Of a stretch of 8,702 nucleotides of DNA, positions 1-5,119 are shown piece by piece; the first letter of the stretch is position 1; each line of letters starts with the position of its first letter. The notes beneath the pieces were generated by a model. It saw only the letters and a list, made by a program, of their open reading frames with translations, made no database searches and was not told where the DNA came from. The DNA comes from Clostridiales bacterium (GTDB taxonomy: Bacteria > Bacillota > Peptococcia > Peptococcales > Peptococcaceae). Both the position numbers and the translations under genes were made by a program. The stretch covers positions 7,755 through 16,456 of the forward strand of contig QAKL01000107.1 of assembly GCA_003343815.1 (NCBI GenBank), given 5' to 3'.

Positions 1-704
1 CTGGAGCGTGCCTCGTCATCACTGAGGGGTAAAATGTTTAAACGCCAACGTAAAAAATATAGGATAAGTGCGCCGATTAGGATAACCGGAGCGCCTATTT
101 TCAAGGAAGGAAAACCTGCCTGCTGTAAGGATCCCATCAGCCAGTAAGTGATTTCCGGCAGCTGGGAGTCGGTGTCGGCAGTGTATTTGACTAAAGAAAC
201 CAAAGCGCTGAATAAGGAGCCGATCATAATACCGCCCAAAATCATGCTAACCGTGCCGCGTTTTTGTCCGTCGGCAGCGATGTAGGTTAAGAAAACAGCG
301 ATTAAGCCGAATAAAAACGCACAAAATTGAATGGCTAAGAGTTTAAAACCAAGTAAAATGCCCAGCGCCGCTCCGAATGAAGCTCCGCTGGCGACGCCTA
401 AAGTATCGGGCGTGGCTAAAGGATTAGCAAAAAGGCTTTGAAAAGCCAAGCCGGATAAAGATAAGCCTAAACCTACGACTAACGCTAACAGAATGCGCGG
501 CAGGCGTAAGCTCCAGACGGTAGCGTAAGTATGAGGACTCACAGTAATATCGCCGTTAAAACGCGCAAACAAAGCGTTTACGACATCACTTGCTGAAAGA
601 TTCATTCTCCCGAAGCATAACGCCGCTAAAGCACAGACGATAGGAAAGAAGAACAAAAATATTTTACTTTTTACAGATAATTCACCGATTAGCGGTTTGG
701 ACAA
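1..704 (-). CDS. FecCD-family ABC transporter permease (partial, C-terminus outside window)
   Basis: Integral membrane permease subunit of an importer for iron-siderophore, haem, cobalamin or a related metal compound; the substrate cannot be told from this subunit. About 234 residues are visible of a family that is usually 320-350, and the frame is open to the left edge. Family signatures seen are LRLPRILLALVVGLGLSLSG, then FQSLFANPLATPDTLGVASG, later YWLMGSL and the cytoplasmic-loop segment LNILPLSDDEARS, where the ATPase is expected to dock. Several hydrophobic helices are evident. The start chosen is TTG at 702-704, with GGAGGTG six bases upstream; an in-frame GTG at 711-713 lies inside that ribosome binding site. 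A terminator hairpin ends right before the binding site, so expression probably depends on read-through or on the leader RNA at 719-840. The binding protein and ATPase may lie beyond the edge. Confidence 0.9.
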   Translation of the reverse strand, partial: MSKPLIGELSVKSKIFLFFFPIVCALAALCFGRMNLSASDVVNALFARFNGDITVSPHTYATVWSLRLPRILLALVVGLGLSLSGLAFQSLFANPLATPDTLGVASGASFGAALGILLGFKLLAIQFCAFLFGLIAVFLTYIAADGQKRGTVSMILGGIMIGSLFSALVSLVKYTADTDSQLPEITYWLMGSLQQAGFPSLKIGAPVILIGALILYFLRWRLNILPLSDDEARS

Positions 705-718
705 GAAAAACACCTCCG

Positions 719-757
719 AAAAAACAAAAGGCTGCACCTATTATTGCGGTGCAGCCT
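719..757 (-). terminator. Intrinsic terminator / attenuator in front of the FecCD permease gene
   Basis: Perfect 9-bp stem GGCTGCACC (730-738) with GGTGCAGCC (748-756), extended by an A-T pair at 729/757, with a 9-nt loop. On the minus strand it is followed by TTTTGTTTTTT. The T-run runs directly into CGGAGGTG, the ribosome binding site of the permease gene, so this hairpin must be bypassed for the gene to be transcribed from upstream. It could also be read simply as the terminator of the upstream TM1266 gene. Confidence 0.85.
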
Positions 758-840
758 GGGATCTCAAATTGCGTTTTTCGCGCTATGAGCAAATGTCGGG
801 GTAACAGGCTTTCACCGCAAATGATTTTGGTGTCAGATTG
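719..840 (-). ncRNA. Candidate riboswitch-like leader L2 upstream of the FecCD permease
   Basis: The segment 807-836, read on the minus strand, is CTGACACCAAAA, then TCA, then TTTGCGGTGAAAGCC. It is nearly the same as an element in the leader of the next upstream gene (1199-1229). It can fold into a hairpin CACCAAA/TTT-GC-GGTG with a 4-nt loop and a bulged GC. The AGCCTG that follows (805-810) is complementary over 6 bp to CAGGCT at 753-758, which overlaps the 5' arm of the terminator. The antiterminator and terminator are therefore mutually exclusive. A second small hairpin, GCTCA...TGAG enclosing GCG...CGC, fits between them. The ligand or trigger is unknown and I match it to no named riboswitch class. 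Existence of a regulatory RNA is inference from homology and structure. Confidence 0.6.
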
Positions 841-859
841 TATGAGAAACGTATTAAAG

Positions 860-887
860 ATGATATCGGATTAGGCAGGATTGACGA
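860..887 (-). promoter_or_regulatory. Possible weak promoter for the L2 leader and FecCD permease
   Basis: On the minus strand TCGTCA (882-887, four of six matches to TTGACA) and TATCAT (860-865, five of six to TATAAT) are separated by 16 bp. It overlaps the 3' end of the TM1266-family gene. Transcription would begin near 853, shortly before the conserved leader element. Weak; the permease may instead be read from the strong promoter at 1254-1281. Confidence 0.3.
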
Positions 888-1128
888 CCTGGGATAAAAC
901 GGTTTTGGCGCTGACGCCCTTTAGACGGCCGATTTTGCCGGAAATGGCGCTAATAGTATCCTGCGGAGCGTCGACAGCGACGCTGATAAGGTTAATCTTG
1001 CGGCTGCGGTAGGGAATACCCATGCGGCCGATGATGTGCTCGCCGTATTCGTGCAGGATAGCGTTGACCTGCTCGGCGGAATTAATATCTTCGATAATGA
1101 TCGCAATAACTGCGACGCGACTGTCCAT
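871..1128 (-). CDS. TM1266-family putative iron-only hydrogenase system regulator
   Basis: A small (85-residue) cytoplasmic protein of the TM1266 family, with a ferredoxin-like fold related to ACT/NikR C-terminal domains. It is usually found beside the [FeFe]-hydrogenase maturation genes hydE, hydF and hydG; its biochemical role is not established. The family signature is clear: RVAVIAIIIED near the N-terminus, then LHEYGEHIIGRMGIPYRSR at about 25-43, the strand INLISVAVDA, and ISGKIGRLKGVSAKTVLSQ at the C-terminus. Its length is typical and it looks complete. The ATG start at 1126-1128 has AAAGGAG seven bases upstream. No hydrogenase maturation gene is visible; the next gene downstream is a FecCD permease with its own leader. 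It is driven by a consensus promoter at 1254-1281 and sits behind a terminator at 1148-1177, so it is probably attenuation-controlled. Confidence 0.88.
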   Translation of the reverse strand: MDSRVAVIAIIIEDINSAEQVNAILHEYGEHIIGRMGIPYRSRKINLISVAVDAPQDTISAISGKIGRLKGVSAKTVLSQVVNPA

Positions 1129-1147
1129 ATGACCACTCCTTTAAATG

Positions 1148-1177
1148 AAAAAAGGCTATACCGCGAGGTATAGCCTT
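1148..1177 (-). terminator. Intrinsic terminator / attenuator in front of the TM1266-family gene
   Basis: Perfect 11-bp stem AAGGCTATACC (1152-1162) with GGTATAGCCTT (1167-1177) and a 4-nt loop, followed on the minus strand by a run of T. It lies between the promoter and the ribosome binding site AAAGGAG of the TM1266-family gene. There is no gene upstream on this strand that it could terminate, so it must act as an attenuator of the leader transcript. Confidence 0.88.
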
Positions 1178-1247
1178 AGATACGAACAATTATCATGCGG
1201 CTTCCATCGCAAACAAGTTTTGATGTCAGGGGGCAATTTATTTTCTT
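1148..1247 (-). ncRNA. Candidate riboswitch-like leader L1 upstream of the TM1266-family gene
   Basis: About 120 nt of untranslated leader separate the predicted transcription start (about 1247) from the ATG. Positions 1199-1229, read on the minus strand, hold CTGACATCAAAA, then CTTG, then TTTGCGATGGAAGCC. This is the same element as in the leader of the neighbouring permease gene. The hairpin is CATCAAA/TTT-GC-GATG with a 5-nt loop. Relative to the other copy, one pair is T-A in place of C-G, a compensatory change that supports real RNA structure. AGCC (1199-1202) can pair with GGCT (1172-1175) in the 5' arm of the terminator, though only over 4 bp. CCGC (1197-1200) with GCGG (1161-1164) is an alternative. 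Ligand unknown; no known riboswitch consensus recognised. Confidence 0.62.
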
Positions 1248-1253
1248 TCTTAC

Positions 1254-1281
1254 ATTATACAAAATATAGAGCTCCTGTCAA
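1254..1281 (-). promoter_or_regulatory. Sigma-A type promoter for the TM1266-family gene and leader
   Basis: Minus-strand TTGACA at 1276-1281 and TATAAT at 1254-1259, both exact consensus, with a 16-bp spacer. Start of transcription is expected near 1247. Confidence 0.85.
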
Positions 1282-1412
1282 GAGCGAGGCAAGAGGAAAT
1301 CAAACATAATAATTTATGATAAAACCATAAAAAGAGTTTACATAGAAAAAAAATTTATAGTTAAAAGCAGACGGATTTGCCAGAAAAATTTTGTAAATCA
1401 GCCGTTTAGCCC
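1282..1412. other. AT-rich divergent intergenic gap without a gene
   Basis: No ORF, RNA gene or repeat family is recognised here. The gap separates the back-to-back promoters of the TM1266-family gene and thrS. It contains a short inverted repeat, CATAA-TAAT-TTATG (1305-1318), about 25 bp upstream of the minus-strand -35 box. It also has an imperfect repeat ACGGATTT/AAATCAGCCGT just before the thrS -35 box. Either could be an operator, but both are short enough to arise by chance in AT-rich DNA. Confidence 0.4.
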
Positions 1413-1440
1413 TTGACAAGCGCTTGAAATAGATTATAAT
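1413..1440 (+). promoter_or_regulatory. Sigma-A type promoter of thrS
   Basis: TTGACA at 1413-1418 and TATAAT at 1435-1440, both exact consensus, with a 16-bp spacer. The palindrome CAAGCGCTTG (1417-1426) overlaps the end of the -35 box. Transcription should begin near 1447, which gives a leader of roughly 260 nt holding the T-box. Confidence 0.88.
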
Positions 1441-1446
1441 AAAATA

Positions 1447-1679
1447 ATAACTTTGCTTTGATGAGGACATGAGAGCTTGGTCGCACCACGAAAGAGAATG
1501 ATGCCTGAGGCTGGGAGCATCTGTGGGAGATGAGCGCTTACCGCCTCGGAGCAGCTATGGCGAACCATAGCCGGTTTATCCCCGTTAAAGGATCAAGAGT
1601 GGGAGCAAAAGCTTCAACTTGGGTGGAAACACGGGAAAAATAGATTCTCGTCCCAAATGGGACGGGAATTTTTTATTTT
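1447..1679 (+). ncRNA. T-box leader RNA controlling thrS (ACC threonine specifier)
   Basis: This tRNA-sensing transcription-attenuation leader raises thrS expression when uncharged tRNA-Thr accumulates. Stem I runs from GAGG near 1460 to CCTC near 1544, and the likely specifier is ACC (1540-1542), a threonine codon followed by a purine. A compact hairpin GCTATGG-CGAA-CCATAGC sits at 1554-1571. The T-box is TTGGGTGGAAACACGGG (1619-1635). In the antiterminator, TTGGG (1619-1623) pairs with CCCAA (1652-1656) and ACGGG (1631-1635) with CTCGT (1647-1651). They flank the 7-nt bulge TGGAAAC, which captures the tRNA acceptor end. The bulge differs from the usual TGGNACC at one position. This fold excludes the terminator at 1644-1679. 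Confidence 0.93.
1644..1679 (+). terminator. T-box regulated intrinsic terminator upstream of thrS
   Basis: An 11-bp stem ATTCTCGTCCC (1644-1654) with GGGACGGGAAT (1659-1669), containing one T-G pair, and a 4-nt AAAT loop, followed by a T-rich run to 1679. It overlaps the 3' strand of the T-box antiterminator, so only one of the two can form. Confidence 0.92.
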
Positions 1680-1704
1680 GGACAAATTTTAGGGAGGTAT
1701 ATCC

Positions 1705-3615
1705 ATGTTAAACATTACATTACCGGACGGATCCGTCCGTACATTTGAGGGCGAGAGCGTAACTGCCATGGAAATCGCTAAAAATATCAGCAACGGCTTA
1801 GCCAAAAAAGCTTTGGCTGCTGCGGTCGACGGAGTGACCGTAGGCTTAAATCAGCCGATCACCAAAGATGCCAAAGTAGCGATTTATACTTTTGATGATG
1901 AAGAGGGCAAGCATGTCTTCCGCCACAGTGCGTCGCATATTTTGGCAGAGGCGGTAGTGCGTTTGTTCCCCGGGACGAAATTAGCGATCGGTCCTGCGAT
2001 CAAAGACGGTTTTTACTACGATTTGGATAGCGAGCATAAATTCACGCCTGAGGATTTGGGTAAAATCGAGGAAGAAATGCAGAAAATCGTCAAGGAAAAT
2101 CAGGAGTATATCCGCAAAGAGATTTCCCGCGCCGATGCGTTGGCTTTATTTAAAGAAAAAGCCGAGCCTTATAAGGTAGAATTAATCGAAGATCTGCCGG
2201 AGGACGCAGTCATTACGACCTACCAAAACGGCGAATTTTTGGATTTGTGCGCAGGTCCGCATTTGCCGAATACCGGCTACGTCAAAGCTATCAAACTGAT
2301 GAGCGTCGCCGGTGCTTACTGGCGCGGCAGTGAAAAAAATAAAATGTTGCAGCGTATTTACGGCACCTGCTTCCCGAAAAAAGCTGATTTGGACGAGTAT
2401 TTGTTCTTATTGGAGGAGGCTAAACGCCGCGACCATCGTAAATTGGGTCAGGAATTGCAGTTGTTTACCTTTGTTGATGAGGCACCGGGATTTCCGTTAT
2501 TCTACCCGAAAGGCATGATTTTGCGTAACGAGCTGGAGAATTACTGGAAAGAAGTCCACCGCAAAGCCGGCTATCAAGAGATCAAAACGCCGATGATCAT
2601 GAGCCGCGTGCTCTGGGAGCGCTCGGGTCACTGGGATCATTATCATGATAATATGTATTTTACTGAGATTGACGACGAGCCGTATGCAATCAAACCGATG
2701 AACTGCCCGGGTGGTATCTTGCTCTATAACAGCACCTTGCACAGCTATCGCGATCTGCCGTTACGCTGGGGAGAGCTGGGATTGGTGCACCGTCACGAAT
2801 TATCCGGTGCGCTCCACGGCTTAATGCGCGTCAGAGCCTTCACCCAAGACGATGCGCACATCTTTATGCTGCCGGAACAGATTACCTCCGAGGTCAAGGG
2901 CGTTATTACCTTGATCGACAGTATCTATAAATTGTTCGGTTTCGAATACCATGTCGAATTGTCCACCCGTCCTGAGGATTCGATGGGCGATGATGCTTTG
3001 TGGGAAAAGGCGACTGACGCTTTGCGCGAGTCGTTAAAAGAGATGAATATGAACTATATCGTCAACGAGGGCGACGGTGCTTTTTACGGTCCGAAAATTG
3101 ACTTCCATTTGAAAGACTCGCTGGGAAGAACTTGGCAGTGCGGTACGATTCAGTTAGACTTCCAGATGCCGGAGAAATTTGACATGTGCTATATCGGCGA
3201 GGACGGCGAAAAACATCGCCCGGTCATGGTGCATCGCACCTGCTTTGGCAGTATTGAGCGCTTCATCGGTATTTTGACCGAGCATTTCGCCGGAGCATTC
3301 CCGACGTGGCTGGCTCCGGTGCAGGCTGTAGTTTTGCCGATTACCGATAAATTTAAAGATTACGCTGATGAGGTTGCGGCGAAGTTGTCTGCTGAAGGCG
3401 TGCGTGTCGAGGTCGATGGCCGTAATGAAAAAATCGGCTACAAAATCCGCGAGGCACAAATGCAGAAAGTGCCGCATATGTTAATCGTCGGCGAAAAAGA
3501 AGCGACTACGGGTACCGTCGGTCATCGCGACCGCGCGAAAGGCGATATGGGTGCGGTAGCAGTTGATGAATTTGTCGCACAAATTGTCGAAGAAATCAAA
3601 TCGAAAAAATGCTAA
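1705..3615 (+). CDS. thrS: Threonine--tRNA ligase (ThrRS)
   Basis: Cytoplasmic class II aminoacyl-tRNA synthetase that charges tRNA-Thr with threonine. At 636 residues it is full length. Domains in order: TGS (about 1-62), the second additional domain used to edit mis-charged Ser (H74, H78, C182 and H186, from HSASH and CAGPH), the catalytic core (about 240-535) and the C-terminal anticodon-binding domain (about 540-636). The zinc ligands that select threonine are present as C334 (MNCPGG), H385 (DDAHIF) and H510 (VMVHR). Motif 2 is seen around RWGELGLVHRHE and motif 3 around CFGSIERFIG. The ATG has AGGGAGG seven bases upstream. It is a single-gene transcript under the T-box leader and ends in its own terminator at 3622-3648. 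No oddities in the coding sequence. Confidence 0.98.
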   Translation: MLNITLPDGSVRTFEGESVTAMEIAKNISNGLAKKALAAAVDGVTVGLNQPITKDAKVAIYTFDDEEGKHVFRHSASHILAEAVVRLFPGTKLAIGPAIKDGFYYDLDSEHKFTPEDLGKIEEEMQKIVKENQEYIRKEISRADALALFKEKAEPYKVELIEDLPEDAVITTYQNGEFLDLCAGPHLPNTGYVKAIKLMSVAGAYWRGSEKNKMLQRIYGTCFPKKADLDEYLFLLEEAKRRDHRKLGQELQLFTFVDEAPGFPLFYPKGMILRNELENYWKEVHRKAGYQEIKTPMIMSRVLWERSGHWDHYHDNMYFTEIDDEPYAIKPMNCPGGILLYNSTLHSYRDLPLRWGELGLVHRHELSGALHGLMRVRAFTQDDAHIFMLPEQITSEVKGVITLIDSIYKLFGFEYHVELSTRPEDSMGDDALWEKATDALRESLKEMNMNYIVNEGDGAFYGPKIDFHLKDSLGRTWQCGTIQLDFQMPEKFDMCYIGEDGEKHRPVMVHRTCFGSIERFIGILTEHFAGAFPTWLAPVQAVVLPITDKFKDYADEVAAKLSAEGVRVEVDGRNEKIGYKIREAQMQKVPHMLIVGEKEATTGTVGHRDRAKGDMGAVAVDEFVAQIVEEIKSKKC

Positions 3616-3621
3616 GTTTTT

Positions 3622-3648
3622 GAGCAGTCCGTTTGGACTGCTCTTTTT
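3622..3648 (+). terminator. Intrinsic terminator of thrS
   Basis: Perfect 9-bp stem GAGCAGTCC (3622-3630) with GGACTGCTC (3635-3643), loop GTTT, followed by TTTTT. It lies 6 nt after the thrS stop codon. Confidence 0.92.
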
Positions 3649-3662
3649 GGAAAAAAGCATGG

Positions 3663-3688
3663 AAAAAAAGCACCCTAATGGGTGCTTT
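3663..3688 (-). terminator. Intrinsic terminator of trpS
   Basis: Perfect 9-bp stem AAAGCACCC (3667-3675) with GGGTGCTTT (3680-3688) and a 4-nt loop. On the minus strand it is followed by a T-run (the A-run at 3663-3669). It lies about 20 nt past the trpS stop codon and 14 nt from the thrS terminator, so each convergent gene has its own stop signal. Confidence 0.9.
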
Positions 3689-3706
3689 GGTTGGTGATTT
3701 GGAAAA

Positions 3707-4702
3707 CTACAGTTTCAAATGCATGGCGTCTTTGACTTTGCGGCAGGTTTCGTTGCCGATTTGGTTCGCCAAAGCGGTGCCGTTTTCGATGATTTCTTTG
3801 ACTTCGTCGTGATGAGCTTCGTAATAACTGCGGCGCTCGCGGAACGGATCTAAAAGATCGTTTAAAGTTTTCGCTAAATTTTTCTTGCAGGCAACGCAGC
3901 CGATGGAGGCGTTTTTGCACATTTCACAAATGTTTTCATGCTCGGTGGGATTAAAGATCTGATGATATTTATTGACCGTACATACCTCAGGGTGTCCCGG
4001 ATCTTTCAAGCTGATGCGCGAGGGATCGGTGACAGCAGTTTTAACCTTGGCTAAAACGGTTTCCGCGGTATCGGACAGATAAATCGCGTTGCCTAAAGAT
4101 TTGCCCATTTTCGCATTACCGTCAAGTCCCATCAAACGGGAGCAGGAGCTCAGCATGGCTTTGGGCTCAACCAAAATCGGCTCATCGGGGCAGTACATTT
4201 CATTAAAGCGGCGGACGAGCTTGCGGGTGACCTCCATATGGGGCAACTGATCCTCGCCTACCGGCACTAAATCGGCGTTTAAGAAAGTAATGTCGGCAGA
4301 CTGGCTGACCGGGTAGCCTAAAAAGCCGTATGTCATGTCGTCGTAGCCGTAGTTGGCAGCCTCGGTTTTGATAGTCGGATTGTGGCGCAGGGTGTTGACG
4401 CTGATTAACATAGAGTAAAAAATGGTTAACTCGGCGATCGCCGGGACATGCGACTGGAGGACGAATTTTACTTTGTCCGGATCAAGTCCGACAGATAAAT
4501 TGTCCATCGTGACGTCGTAAATGCTTTGCTTGATTAATTCAGGTTTTTCAAAATGGGTGGTCAGGGCTTGAATATCAGCTACCAAAATAAAGGTGTCATA
4601 GTCGTTTTGTAATTTGACGCGGTTTTGCAGACTGCCGATATAATGGCCTAAATGTAATTTGCCCGTGGGACGATCCCCGGTCAAGATGCGTTTCTGTGTC
4701 AT
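3707..4702 (-). CDS. trpS: Tryptophan--tRNA ligase (TrpRS) with cysteine cluster of [4Fe-4S] type
   Basis: Cytoplasmic class I aminoacyl-tRNA synthetase that charges tRNA-Trp; 331 residues, the normal length for bacterial TrpRS. The Rossmann fold begins with ILTGDRPTGKLHLGHYIGSL (HIGH-type motif HLGH at 17-20). The second signature is KMGKS at 198-202. The anticodon-binding region carries C241, C259, C262, C269 and C272. C241-x20-C262-x6-C269-x2-C272 closely follows the C-x22-C-x6-C-x2-C arrangement that binds a [4Fe-4S] cluster in Thermotoga maritima TrpRS, so iron-sulfur binding is likely; zinc is an alternative. The ATG is preceded by AAAAGGAG. A consensus promoter lies about 40 bp upstream; the leader is only about 30 nt, too short for a T-box or trp attenuator. 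It is convergent with thrS and monocistronic. Confidence 0.97.
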   Translation of the reverse strand: MTQKRILTGDRPTGKLHLGHYIGSLQNRVKLQNDYDTFILVADIQALTTHFEKPELIKQSIYDVTMDNLSVGLDPDKVKFVLQSHVPAIAELTIFYSMLISVNTLRHNPTIKTEAANYGYDDMTYGFLGYPVSQSADITFLNADLVPVGEDQLPHMEVTRKLVRRFNEMYCPDEPILVEPKAMLSSCSRLMGLDGNAKMGKSLGNAIYLSDTAETVLAKVKTAVTDPSRISLKDPGHPEVCTVNKYHQIFNPTEHENICEMCKNASIGCVACKKNLAKTLNDLLDPFRERRSYYEAHHDEVKEIIENGTALANQIGNETCRKVKDAMHLKL

Positions 4703-4738
4703 GAAAAAAACTCCTTTTGGCTTAAATTGTTATCTTTT

Positions 4739-4767
4739 ATTATATAGCGAATGAGTGGCTTTGTCAA
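4739..4767 (-). promoter_or_regulatory. Sigma-A type promoter of trpS
   Basis: Minus-strand TTGACA (4762-4767) and TATAAT (4739-4744), both exact consensus, with a 17-bp spacer. Start of transcription is expected near 4732, which gives a leader of about 30 nt. Confidence 0.88.
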
Positions 4768-4789
4768 TTTTTTTAATTTAGAATATCAG
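4761..4789 (+). promoter_or_regulatory. Possible weak promoter for the small orphan gene
   Basis: Plus-strand TTGTCA (4761-4766) and TATCAG (4784-4789) with a 17-bp spacer. The -35 box overlaps the -35 box of the divergent trpS promoter, so the two could compete. The match is only moderate, but no other promoter is visible in the short gap. Confidence 0.35.
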
Positions 4790-4806
4790 ATTTTTGAGGT
4801 GAGAAG

Positions 4807-5043
4807 ATGGAAAAACCGAAACTTAACGAGAATTATTGGTATATCGAGGTTAATACGGACGATACATGGGCGATAAGTAAGCGTGTCAACAAAATGACAG
4901 ATATCGATAAATATAATTTTGCCTGTGAAAATTTCTATCTTTCGGAGGATGAAGCGGCGGCAAGCGCTTTTGAAATGCTGATGAAACTCACGCTTTATCC
5001 GGCAGAAAAAGTAGGCGAGATGATCGCCGCCAAAATGCGATAA
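4807..5043 (+). CDS. Small hypothetical protein, 78 residues
   Basis: I do not recognise the family. The predicted product is soluble, with no signal peptide or membrane segment. It starts MEKPKLNENYWYIEV, rich in aromatics, followed by an acidic middle (LSEDEAAASAFEMLMKL) likely to form a helix, and it ends in a basic KMR. The ATG follows GAGGTGAGAAG, a reasonable ribosome binding site. The gene occupies most of the space between the trpS promoter and the glycosyltransferase cassette promoter, on the cassette strand. Its open frame, ribosome binding site and fit to the gap argue that it is real. It may be independent of the cassette, because a separate promoter lies between. Function unknown. 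Confidence 0.6.
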   Translation: MEKPKLNENYWYIEVNTDDTWAISKRVNKMTDIDKYNFACENFYLSEDEAAASAFEMLMKLTLYPAEKVGEMIAAKMR

Positions 5044-5048
5044 TTATT

Positions 5049-5078
5049 AGCGCGAATCTTGCCAAAAAGCGCTTTTTT
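5049..5078 (+). terminator. Possible weak terminator after the small orphan gene
   Basis: AGCGC (5049-5053) can pair with GCGCT (5069-5073) over a 15-nt loop, followed by TTTTT. The stem is only 5 bp and overlaps the next promoter, so termination here would be inefficient at best. Confidence 0.25.
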
Positions 5079-5088
5079 GTGCTATAAT
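5059..5088 (+). promoter_or_regulatory. Promoter of the glycosyltransferase cassette (extended -10)
   Basis: TTGCCA (5059-5064) and TATAAT (5083-5088) with an 18-bp spacer; TG one base before the -10 box gives an extended -10. The spacer contains the 14-bp perfect palindrome AAAAAGCGCTTTTT (5064-5077), which may be an operator. Because the -10 covers the upstream in-frame ATG at 5087, translation must begin later, at 5120. Confidence 0.7.
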
Positions 5089-5119
5089 GCTAACGAAAAT
5101 ATGCTTTTGGAGAATACGG

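Noticed and set aside
705..870. Cobalamin riboswitch before the FecCD permease
   Set aside because: The B12 box and the large multi-stem core are absent; the leader is too short and its conserved element matches the other leader in the window instead.
921..1136. 71-residue minus-strand ORF overlapping the TM1266-family gene
   Set aside because: It is out of frame with a gene that has clear family signatures and a good ribosome binding site, and it has no recognisable features.
1197..1229. SAM-I riboswitch or kink-turn signature, suggested by GATGGAAGCC and CTGA
   Set aside because: The rest of the SAM-I core is missing, and a kink-turn would need a C-stem strand before CTGA complementary to AGCC, which is not there.
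5087..5119. Upstream ATG extending the GT-C-like protein by 11 residues
   Set aside because: The ATG lies within the -10 box of the promoter and has no ribosome binding site; ATG 5120 has GGAG at proper spacing.
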